Below are positions 1 through 7,342 of a DNA stretch of 7,487 nucleotides, piece by piece. A program made the translations under genes and the position numbers. The notes under the pieces were generated by a model. It did not search any database. It was not told the origin of the DNA and worked only from the letters and a program-made list of their open reading frames with translations. The stretch is from JBLHLB01 sp047618505. Its GTDB lineage: Bacteria > Planctomycetota > UBA1135 > GCA-002686595. The stretch's first letter is position 1. The number at the start of each line of letters is the position of its first letter. The DNA lies in the NCBI GenBank assembly GCA_047618505.1, contig JBLHLB010000198.1, positions 1 to 7,487 of the forward strand, read 5' to 3'.

Positions 1-43
1 ACCACTCCTCCAAAGACGCCCCCAATTCCCCGGGAAACGATGA
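1..43 (+). CDS. Possible C-terminal tail of an upstream gene (partial)
   Basis: The frame starting at base 2 reads PLLQRRPQFPGKR and then stops with TGA at 41-43. That stop would overlap the ATG of the next gene as ATGA, a common arrangement in co-transcribed, translationally coupled bacterial genes. This is the only support, because 13 codons are too few to recognise a family. The other two forward frames are also open through this stretch, and one of them is the frame of the following gene, so the bases could instead belong to a longer N-terminus of that gene. No promoter is recognisable in these 39 bases. Confidence 0.3.
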   Translation, partial: PLLQRRPQFPGKR

Positions 44-3000
44 CCGACTCCGCGCCCACTCTTTTCAGCCAATCACCGCCCATGCGTCGACTCGTGCTCG
101 CAGAGGGGCCCCGGGCGGTCGAGGAGTACCTGCTGCACCGCGTGGATGAGCACGGCTCTCTGGCGCGCGGGACAGAGTCGTTGTTGGGCGCGCCCCTGCG
201 AATCATTGTTCCCTCCGGCGCATTGCGGGAGCACATCTCTGCGCGCCTGGTACAGGCGCGGGGAGCAGTGCTCGGCATCCAGGTGCAAACACTGGATGCC
301 CTTTCGAACGAGATCCTCGGGCGAGCCAACGTGCCTGTGCGCCGCGGCGAAGCTCTCCTGGATGTATTCGTGCGACGCGAGGCCCGCAAGCAACCCCTGC
401 TCGAAGATCTGCTCGGCCAACTAGAGGACGGCTTCGCCCCGCTTGTCGCCGTAGTGCGCGACCTCCTGGATGCGGGGCTTGATGCCAACACGCGGGAGCA
501 CTTTGATGAGGCCATCGCAGCTCTGCCCACCTCGAGCCAGCGACGTGGTCGACTGTTGTCCATCACTGCTGTCTTTCACCGCGTGTGCGCCATGGCTAAG
601 GAGCGCGATGTGCTCTTGAGCGGTGAGCTCTTTCGGCGGGCGACGGACATCCTCGAGGACCTTGGTCGCCCCGGCGAGCCGCTACCCTCAGCCGGGGCAA
701 TCGTCCTTGGCTTCGCCGACGTCACGGGTCGTGCCGGCGAACTGCTCGATGCCCTGGCGCGGCGCTGCCCCATCAACTTCCTCTTGGAACGCCCCCTGGA
801 AGTCGCACCCGATCCAGCGCCCAATGAGGAAAGAAAGGTAGACAGTGGAGCGCGCTTTTCAAATCGACTGGCGGAACGACTCCAGGGCCTGGTGGAGGAA
901 ACGGTCATGGCGAGCTGCGCTCCCCGACGGGGCCTAAGTCTGGGCACCGCCCCCGGTCGCGAAGCCGAGGTTCGCGCCGCAGCGACTTCGATCCGTGCGC
1001 TCGTGGACAACGGTGTGGCGCCGGAGCGCATTGCCCTAGTGGCCCGAGACCTAACGCCTTTCCGGGCTGCGATATCCATAGCCTTTGGCCGCCTCGGGCT
1101 CCCCTTTCACTGCGGTCGCGCCAAGGGCTTGGCCGACTCGACAACTGGACAACTAAGCTCCCTCGTTCACCTTTTGGAACGGGACGGCGATGCAAGTGTG
1201 GATCGCTGGCTGGACCTTGAGCTGGGAACACCCGATGTTACGGGGCCCCTGGGGACGCCGGAGACGCGCCTAGCGCTACGTGTCCTAGGCCTTGCGCGCC
1301 TCGATGACGTGCATAGCCTGGACGTCAGTGCAATGCTCGGTTCGCGCAGCTCCTTGACCCTTCCCCTGCGCAGCGGCGGAGGCACCCAAGACGAGTCGGC
1401 CGAAAGCGAAGACTCCGACTCCGAAGATGACGGCGAGCCGGAGGCAGACAACGAAACGCCCATCCGTGGACGACGCAGCCAAGTGTCCGCGAAGCGCCTC
1501 CAGCACGCGCAGGAACGCGCCCAAGAACTGGCCCAAGCCTTGGCCATGTGGCCAGAGGAAACCGCGGCAGGGGGTCACCGTCTGTTCCTGCGAACCTTAC
1601 TGGCCGAGTGCCTGGGTTGGCGACCGGAGCAGGCGGCGACACGCCGCCTAGAACAGGCCCTCGCCAACCTCGTCCAAGAGACCCACGCTGAGCACCTCAC
1701 TCGCGAGGAATTCGTGCGCCTGCTCAAGGGTGCCGTCGAGCAGGTGGCGCGCCCGACGCTTGGGAGCCAAGGAGCCGGTGTGCGAGTCATCGACGCCATG
1801 GAGGCCCGTGGTCGCTCCTTTGAACACCTCTTTCTAATCGGGCTAGAGCGTGGCGTCTTCCCACGCATCGGGGGTGAGGATCCCCTGATGCCCGACCCCC
1901 TACGGCTTTCCCTCTGCGCCGTTCTACCGGAACTTCCGGTCAAGAGTCGTCGGCGAGATGAAGAGCGCTATCTCTTCGCCTGCCTGTGCGCCTCTGCCGC
2001 GGAAGTCCACCTAAGCCACGCCGCATCCGACGAAGAGGGTCGCGCCGTCTTGCCCTCGCCTCTCTTTCTGCAAGTCCAGGAACGCTTCGGGCTGGGGTCG
2101 CCCACGGAGCTCCATTCCCTTCTGCCGTCGACCCTTTCCAAAGCCTTCCCGTCAGGCGGCACGCCGCCGCGCTCTGCTGCGGAGACGGCCACGCTCCTCG
2201 CGCTCTTCCCCGAAGATTTCGGTCGCGCTGATCGCGATCGCGCGCGGGCGGCGGCAATGGCCGAGGCCAATGTTCCCGCCGGGATCCGTACACCCCTCGC
2301 GGATTACCGTCGCGCCGTCCTGGACGAGTACGAGGGTCGCGGGCAACGCCATCTGCGCCCAGGACCATTCTTTGGATTCCTCGGCGCGGCAGGTTGTGGC
2401 AAGTCCTGGCCCAATCCCTGGGTCGATCCCCAGCCGGTGACCGCCTATGAAGGGTATGCACGCTGCGCCTGGCAGTTGTTCCTGGAACGCATGCTGCGGC
2501 TTGAGCCCCTTCCGGATCCCATGGCTGCACTCGCGACGATTGACGCGCGACAACTGGGCAAGACGGTGCACGGCGCCCTGGAAGAAATCGCCTCGGGTAA
2601 GGAGCCGTTGAGTCGGGGACAGGAGCCCGAGCAATTGCGGGACGTGCTGAACAGGACCGGTTCAACGGCCCAGTGGCCCACCAAGGAAAGCGACCTCGCC
2701 GCGCTCCTGGAACGAGCGGCGAAACGGGAGTTGCAGGAGAGCGGCGTTCCCCTTCCGGGGCTCGTGCTCGGACTCGCCAGAAGAGCCCTGCCCTATGTCC
2801 AGGCAGCGCGGGAACGACTTGGGGAACTACCGCACCAGACCTTGCTGCCCGATGGTTCCAGCGACAGGCGTCAGGTGCTTGGAGTCGAGTCCAGCGGAGT
2901 CGTATCCCTTACACCTGTGGGTCTAGCTCCCCTGGAGCTCACCTTCCGTGTGGACCGCATCGACCGAGTCAACGATGGAGACAAGAGCTGGGTAGAGTTG

Positions 3001-3486
3001 ATCGACTACAAGACCGGCAAGTCCTGGCACACGGGCAAGAAGGAAGAGACCCACAACGGTCACGTGCAGCAGCACATTCGCCAGGGGAAACACCTCCAGG
3101 GCATTGCCTACGCCGCCGGTGTTCCCGACTCCCATGCCAACGGTCGCTATGTATTCCTGCGGGATAACGACAAGGCCGTCGCGCACGTGATCGACCTAGA
3201 CAACGAAGCCGACACATTCGCGGTTCGCCGGGACAGCCTGGTCGCCGCAACCTCGGACATAGCTAGCGCCTGGCGCGCTGGCGTGTTCATGCCGCGGTTG
3301 CTCATGCTCGGAAACGAGAAGGGCAACAGCGCATGCAACTACTGTTCCGTTTCTGAAGCGTGCCTCCTGGGCGACAGCGGCGCACCTAAGCGTATCGCCA
3401 ACTGGAAGAACACGCAGCCAGCTGATGAAGCTGAGGGCCTGCGCAACGCGCGCGCCGCCCTGAACATGGGAGAAATCAATGAGTGA
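40..3486 (+). CDS. addB: AddB-like subunit of the AddAB helicase-nuclease (inactive helicase fold plus iron-sulfur PD-(D/E)XK nuclease)
   Basis: This is the likely partner subunit of AddA. In known AddAB enzymes AddB cuts one strand during break resection, and its helicase-like half scans for the Chi sequence. The N-terminal half keeps AddB-style motifs: IIVPSGALREHIS (55-67), GIQVQTLDALSNEIL (79-93), an AEVRAA region near 309, GVRVIDAMEARG (580-591) with FLIGLERGVFP (598-608), and RRDEERYLF (638-646). The Walker A position near residues 20-30 reads LAEGPRAVEEY and has no GKT/S, so this half probably does not hydrolyse ATP. The nuclease domain has C809, H844 in GKTVH, E950, D972 in RVDRID, the D989-Y990-K991 triad of IDYKTGK, Q1020/Y1024, and C1099-x2-C1102-x5-C1108, the AddB/Cas4 iron-sulfur pattern. 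At 1148 residues it is close to the roughly 1170 of B. subtilis AddB. The ATG at 40 is chosen for its possible ATGA overlap, but the frame is open upstream. ATG at 82 (MRRLVLAEGP) is an alternative and is where similarity to the family begins. An acidic linker occupies 451-472. RecC is unlikely because the nuclease residues are intact. Confidence 0.88.
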   Translation: MTDSAPTLFSQSPPMRRLVLAEGPRAVEEYLLHRVDEHGSLARGTESLLGAPLRIIVPSGALREHISARLVQARGAVLGIQVQTLDALSNEILGRANVPVRRGEALLDVFVRREARKQPLLEDLLGQLEDGFAPLVAVVRDLLDAGLDANTREHFDEAIAALPTSSQRRGRLLSITAVFHRVCAMAKERDVLLSGELFRRATDILEDLGRPGEPLPSAGAIVLGFADVTGRAGELLDALARRCPINFLLERPLEVAPDPAPNEERKVDSGARFSNRLAERLQGLVEETVMASCAPRRGLSLGTAPGREAEVRAAATSIRALVDNGVAPERIALVARDLTPFRAAISIAFGRLGLPFHCGRAKGLADSTTGQLSSLVHLLERDGDASVDRWLDLELGTPDVTGPLGTPETRLALRVLGLARLDDVHSLDVSAMLGSRSSLTLPLRSGGGTQDESAESEDSDSEDDGEPEADNETPIRGRRSQVSAKRLQHAQERAQELAQALAMWPEETAAGGHRLFLRTLLAECLGWRPEQAATRRLEQALANLVQETHAEHLTREEFVRLLKGAVEQVARPTLGSQGAGVRVIDAMEARGRSFEHLFLIGLERGVFPRIGGEDPLMPDPLRLSLCAVLPELPVKSRRRDEERYLFACLCASAAEVHLSHAASDEEGRAVLPSPLFLQVQERFGLGSPTELHSLLPSTLSKAFPSGGTPPRSAAETATLLALFPEDFGRADRDRARAAAMAEANVPAGIRTPLADYRRAVLDEYEGRGQRHLRPGPFFGFLGAAGCGKSWPNPWVDPQPVTAYEGYARCAWQLFLERMLRLEPLPDPMAALATIDARQLGKTVHGALEEIASGKEPLSRGQEPEQLRDVLNRTGSTAQWPTKESDLAALLERAAKRELQESGVPLPGLVLGLARRALPYVQAARERLGELPHQTLLPDGSSDRRQVLGVESSGVVSLTPVGLAPLELTFRVDRIDRVNDGDKSWVELIDYKTGKSWHTGKKEETHNGHVQQHIRQGKHLQGIAYAAGVPDSHANGRYVFLRDNDKAVAHVIDLDNEADTFAVRRDSLVAATSDIASAWRAGVFMPRLLMLGNEKGNSACNYCSVSEACLLGDSGAPKRIANWKNTQPADEAEGLRNARAALNMGEINE
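3468..3473 (+). promoter_or_regulatory. Ribosome binding site for addA, inside the end of addB
   Basis: GGGAGA lies five bases before the ATG at 3479 and matches the Shine-Dalgarno consensus well. It sits within the last codons of addB. The addA start lies 8 bases before the end of the addB stop codon (ATGAGTGA), so ribosomes finishing addB can restart on addA. This supports ATG 3479 as the true start and suggests that the two subunits are made in matched amounts. Confidence 0.7.
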
Positions 3487-6400
3487 GAAAGATGAAGCAG
3501 CGGGCTTGACGCCCGAGGAACTCGCTCTCCGTGACGGACAGGCGCGGTTGTTGGCTAAGCGCGAGTACAACGCGCCCTTGGCCCTTGAAGCCGGCGCAGG
3601 CACCGGCAAGACCGCGACCCTCGTTGCGCGGGTTGTTTGCTGGGCCCTCGGACGCGGCTGGCGTCAAGCCATCGAGGAACTGAGCGAAACCAGCGAAGGC
3701 AGCGACGAGGACGACGTGGCCGTCCGGGCCCTCGAAGGAATCGTTGCGATCACTTTCACAGAGGCAGCGGCGGCGGAGATGGCCGACCGTTGTGCCGCAG
3801 CATTCGCGCTTATCGGCCGGGGAAAACTCCCTGTCGGATTCAAGGACGTGGAAGGCGAAGACGACTGGGCCTACCTCTGTGAGGAGAGTCAGGGCCCTGG
3901 CCACTGGGTCAAGAAAGAGGACGTGGAACGGCGCGCACGGGCCCTGTCGGAGGCACAGGAGAGCCTCTCAACGCGCACAATCCACGCCTTCTGCCGCGCC
4001 CTCTTGGCACGCCATCCCTTGGAGGCCAAGTTGGCCCCGGGTTTCGACGTGGACGCGGACGGAACACGCACAGAAGGGCTGGTGCGTGAAGTTCTAGAGG
4101 CGGATCTTCGAGACGCCTGGGTGGAACCCGTGGACGAGGACGTGGTCGCGCTCCTGACCCTGGGCAAGGGCCCGCCGGAACTTGAGGAAGCGCTCGGAAC
4201 TCTCTTTGGTAGTGGAGCGCGCCCCGCGGACCTGCGGGATGATCCCCTTGGTTCCGACAAGATTGAGCAGCTCGTGGAGCAGACGAGGGCTCATCACCGC
4301 GCCTTGAATGTGGCAGGCATCCAGGAATTAGACAGTGCCAAGCTACCCAAGAATTCCCGGACGCGGGCGGCGCTCGCCAGCTTCAAGCAATCGCTCTCGG
4401 TCGCCGGTGGAACAGGCCTAGATGGCGAGCCACTCCCCACGCCTGGAACTGCCGAGGAATTGACCGAGTGGCTCAGGCAGATGCTTGCCCCCTGGAAGAG
4501 TGCCAACCTGGAATGCCTGCGCGATTGGCGTCAGATGCACTCGAAGCCTGACAAGCAGAAGACCGAGCGTAAGGTGCTGGTGGGCAAGACTGCTGAATTC
4601 GCGCGCCGCGCAACGGAGCTGCACGCCTGGCTCAAACACCTGCTACGCATCGACGTGCCCTTGCTCCGGAGTGGGCGCGCCGTCCTCGGGCGACTGCTCG
4701 CTGACCTTGATCGGCGCATGGCGCGCTCTGGCGTGGCGACCTTTGAGATCCTGCTCTCCGCCACGCGCGAGTTGCTGATCGCACGCCCGGAGATCTGCGC
4801 TGAAGAGCGGCGTCGCATGCACATGCTCCTGGTAGATGAGTTCCAGGACACCGACGCGACGCAGTGCGCTATTGTGCGCTCCCTGGCCCTCGACGGGCCC
4901 CTCTCCGAACGTCCGTCGCTGTTCCTTGTTGGCGACCCCAAGCAATCCATCTACGGTTGGCGGCGCGCAGATCTCGCGGCCTACGAGAGATTCCTGGGGG
5001 AAGTGATTGAAGAAGGCGGGCAGCGTCTGCCGCTGGCGGTCAACTTCCGCTCTTATCCCGCAATCCTTGCGGAGGTTAGCCGATTGATTCAACCGGTCAT
5101 GGTTCGCACGGAGAACCTGCAGCCGGAATTCCAGCCCTTGCTTCCCAGGCCTGGGCACCCGGACAACCCCGGGGATCTGCCCGGAGATCGCAGCCACGTG
5201 GAGCACTGGTTGACTCGCCTGGAGCCAACCCACGACGCAAAGTGGAATAGAAAGAAAGCGGCGACGGCAGATGCGATGAACGAATGCGAAGCCAGGGCTA
5301 TCGCGGCGGACATCGTGGACCTGGAACGCTTGGAGCGCGCCACACCAAGGCAGGACGGCGAAAGTTTCACCTGGAGTGACATCGCAATCCTCGCACGCTC
5401 TGGCACGAGTCTCGAACACTACCTAGCGGCGTTACGCGACCGAGGCGTGCCCTACGAAATCCGCGGTGACAAGAACTACTACCGGCGACGGGAAGTCGTT
5501 GACGCTATCGCCCTGGTGCGGGCGGTCCTTGACCCGAACGACCACCTCGCCCTCGTGACCCTGCTACGCTCCCCTTGGGTTGGCGTTCCAGACGCCGCCT
5601 TTGGGCCGCTCTTTTCCCGTGATGGCCAGGAGCATTTTGCGAAGCTGAACGGAGAGGACGAGGAGCAGCTGAACGCCATCGCGGGCTTCGCGAAAACCCT
5701 CATCCCCGACCCCAGCGACATCCCTGGCATGGAGGACCTGGGGCACTTTCACCTCGCCCTTGTGGAGGCCGCCCGGGCCCTTGGACAGGCTCGCAAGCTC
5801 TTCGCAACACAAACGGCGGAGCACTTCGTCGATGGACTGCGTTGTCTGTTCCTGCCGGAGGGGATCTCCGCAGATCGCTACCAGGGCGCGTGGCGCCTAC
5901 CCAACCTAGAGCGCTTCTTCCGCGAGCTCACCGCTGCGCTAGAGGAAGCAGAGGGCGATGGCCATGCGGTCCTACGGCGCCTGCGCGTGAATCTCGCGAA
6001 TCGACGCGACGCAGCGGAGGCCCGTCCGCTTGAGGCAAGCACGGATGCAGTCCAAGTCATGACCTACCACGGATCGAAGGGCCTCGACTTCGATACCGTC
6101 TACCTGCCCCAGCTGCACAAGGGCAAGGGATCCCCAAGCGCCGCCCCCTTCGCCTTTGAACGTGTGGAAGGTCGCGCCGTCTACTCGCTCTTCGGCGCCC
6201 CCACCCTGGACTTTCACCTAGTGGAAGAGCGTGCCTCGAGCATCGAAGCCGCCGAACGCGTGCGCCTCCTATATGTCGCGACAACGCGGGCCAAAAAGCG
6301 GCTTGTGCTGCTCGCCAATTGGCCCACGGCCGCAACCCCCAAGGCCTGGGCCGACGCGTCCAGCTTCGCCGACCTTCTGCCCCATCGGGAAGGGAAAGTC

Positions 6401-7342
6401 GATGGGTTGCTTACGATCCGTGGCTACCTCGACGAGGGGAGAGAAAGCTCGCACTCCTATCTCGAGGAAAACACCGGGATCCTGTGGCGCCTGGTCCGGC
6501 GCTACGCCCCCGGCGAACACCTGGGAGAAGTCACGGGGAAGGAAGAGAACAAACTCGTTCGCGTCGAACGGATAACTGCGGAAGCCGCCACTCCGCCGCC
6601 TCTGGACGAACTACTCGAGACCGCGACGCACCTAACTCGCCTACGCCACCTGGCCGCCCAGGTGTCCCAGCGTCCCTGGTCCACACGGGCCAGCGATGAA
6701 GCCCACGCAGCCCAGGCGGAGTCGCGCGGGGATTTCTCAGAGGTTCAAGAAACCGGCGCATCCCCGGAGAGCGAAGTTCATCCCCTACGGATACGCGACG
6801 CCGCGATGTGCGCGGGAACCGCAGTGCACGCTGGGCTCGAGGGTTTGCCCCTGGATACGCCCCAGGCACAGGCGGCGGAACGTGTGCATGAGCTCGCCCA
6901 GGAAGCCCTTGCCGCTTCCGATGAACCCGAGCTTCACGGGGAGGCCAGTCAACGCCTGCAGGCCACCTGCGAGGCACTGGCCGGAGGTGAACTCCTTGGT
7001 CGACTCCTAGGGAGCGAGTACGAGGTTGTGGCACGCGAGCTGCCCGTGCTCCTGGCCCCCGAGCCTGACGACGTTGACGGCGAAGAAGCCACTGGACCGA
7101 TCGGCTTCTTCAGCGGATCCATCGACCTCGTCCTAAGGGAGATTTCCTCAGGGAAACTCGTGGTCGTCGACTACAAGAGCGACCACATCACCCCGGCGGA
7201 GGCCGCTACTACGGCGGCGCAGTACGGTCCCCAGCTGCGCGTCTACGGGCGCGCGCTGGAGCTTGGTCTGGGCCTTACGGAAGCGCCCCGGCTGGAGGCC
7301 TGGTTTCTTTCTCTGGATCTCGCTGAGTCTGTTGCCAATTGA
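3479..7342 (+). CDS. addA: AddA-like subunit: UvrD/RecB-type superfamily 1 helicase fused to a RecB-family nuclease
   Basis: This is the motor subunit. In AddAB it moves 3'-5' on DNA using ATP, unwinds the broken end, and its nuclease cuts the strand it tracks along. Helicase motifs appear in order: Q21 (Q motif), Walker A AGAGTGKT (38-45), Ia ITFTEAAAAEM (91-101), TIHAFC (167-172), Walker B VDEFQDTD (452-459), III GDPKQSIYGWRR (485-496), IV NFRS (522-525), V MTYHGSKGLDF (861-871) and VI YVATTRAKKR (932-941). The C-terminal nuclease shows H1117 in GTAVH, E1187, D1216 in GSIDLV, D1231-Y1232-K1233 in VVDYKSDH, and Q1252/Y1256. All catalytic positions look intact. At 1287 residues it is slightly longer than B. 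subtilis AddA (about 1230). Extra length lies between Walker A and motif Ia, including an acidic stretch at 66-79, and between motif Ia and TIHAFC. Motif V has GLD where many relatives have GLE. RecB is the main alternative name, but the adjacent AddB-type gene with an iron-sulfur nuclease favours AddA. AdnA/AdnB is less likely because the partner lacks a P-loop. Confidence 0.93.
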   Translation: MSEKDEAAGLTPEELALRDGQARLLAKREYNAPLALEAGAGTGKTATLVARVVCWALGRGWRQAIEELSETSEGSDEDDVAVRALEGIVAITFTEAAAAEMADRCAAAFALIGRGKLPVGFKDVEGEDDWAYLCEESQGPGHWVKKEDVERRARALSEAQESLSTRTIHAFCRALLARHPLEAKLAPGFDVDADGTRTEGLVREVLEADLRDAWVEPVDEDVVALLTLGKGPPELEEALGTLFGSGARPADLRDDPLGSDKIEQLVEQTRAHHRALNVAGIQELDSAKLPKNSRTRAALASFKQSLSVAGGTGLDGEPLPTPGTAEELTEWLRQMLAPWKSANLECLRDWRQMHSKPDKQKTERKVLVGKTAEFARRATELHAWLKHLLRIDVPLLRSGRAVLGRLLADLDRRMARSGVATFEILLSATRELLIARPEICAEERRRMHMLLVDEFQDTDATQCAIVRSLALDGPLSERPSLFLVGDPKQSIYGWRRADLAAYERFLGEVIEEGGQRLPLAVNFRSYPAILAEVSRLIQPVMVRTENLQPEFQPLLPRPGHPDNPGDLPGDRSHVEHWLTRLEPTHDAKWNRKKAATADAMNECEARAIAADIVDLERLERATPRQDGESFTWSDIAILARSGTSLEHYLAALRDRGVPYEIRGDKNYYRRREVVDAIALVRAVLDPNDHLALVTLLRSPWVGVPDAAFGPLFSRDGQEHFAKLNGEDEEQLNAIAGFAKTLIPDPSDIPGMEDLGHFHLALVEAARALGQARKLFATQTAEHFVDGLRCLFLPEGISADRYQGAWRLPNLERFFRELTAALEEAEGDGHAVLRRLRVNLANRRDAAEARPLEASTDAVQVMTYHGSKGLDFDTVYLPQLHKGKGSPSAAPFAFERVEGRAVYSLFGAPTLDFHLVEERASSIEAAERVRLLYVATTRAKKRLVLLANWPTAATPKAWADASSFADLLPHREGKVDGLLTIRGYLDEGRESSHSYLEENTGILWRLVRRYAPGEHLGEVTGKEENKLVRVERITAEAATPPPLDELLETATHLTRLRHLAAQVSQRPWSTRASDEAHAAQAESRGDFSEVQETGASPESEVHPLRIRDAAMCAGTAVHAGLEGLPLDTPQAQAAERVHELAQEALAASDEPELHGEASQRLQATCEALAGGELLGRLLGSEYEVVARELPVLLAPEPDDVDGEEATGPIGFFSGSIDLVLREISSGKLVVVDYKSDHITPAEAATTAAQYGPQLRVYGRALELGLGLTEAPRLEAWFLSLDLAESVAN

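Noticed and set aside
1940..2665. Minus-strand open frame of about 241 codons opposite addB, Arg/Pro-rich
   Set aside because: The Arg/Pro/Ala-rich composition is typical of an antisense reading of GC-rich coding DNA, and the sense strand encodes conserved AddB motifs through the same region.
787..5330. Repeated TGGAACG-type words as possible Chi-like sites
   Set aside because: Most occurrences fall in frame as Leu-Glu-Arg codons within helices, so codon use explains them. Chi cannot be inferred from a single 7.5 kb window.
4643..5419. Long minus-strand open frame of about 258 codons opposite addA
   Set aside because: It lies wholly within the helicase core, whose plus-strand motifs (VDEFQDTD, GDPKQSIYGWRR, NFRS) are unmistakable. 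High-GC genes often leave long open frames on the other strand, and the product has no recognisable family features.
7294..7298. GGAGG as a ribosome binding site for a downstream gene
   Set aside because: No start codon lies at a suitable distance; it is over 30 bases before the TTG at 7332 and encodes ordinary residues near the AddA C-terminus.
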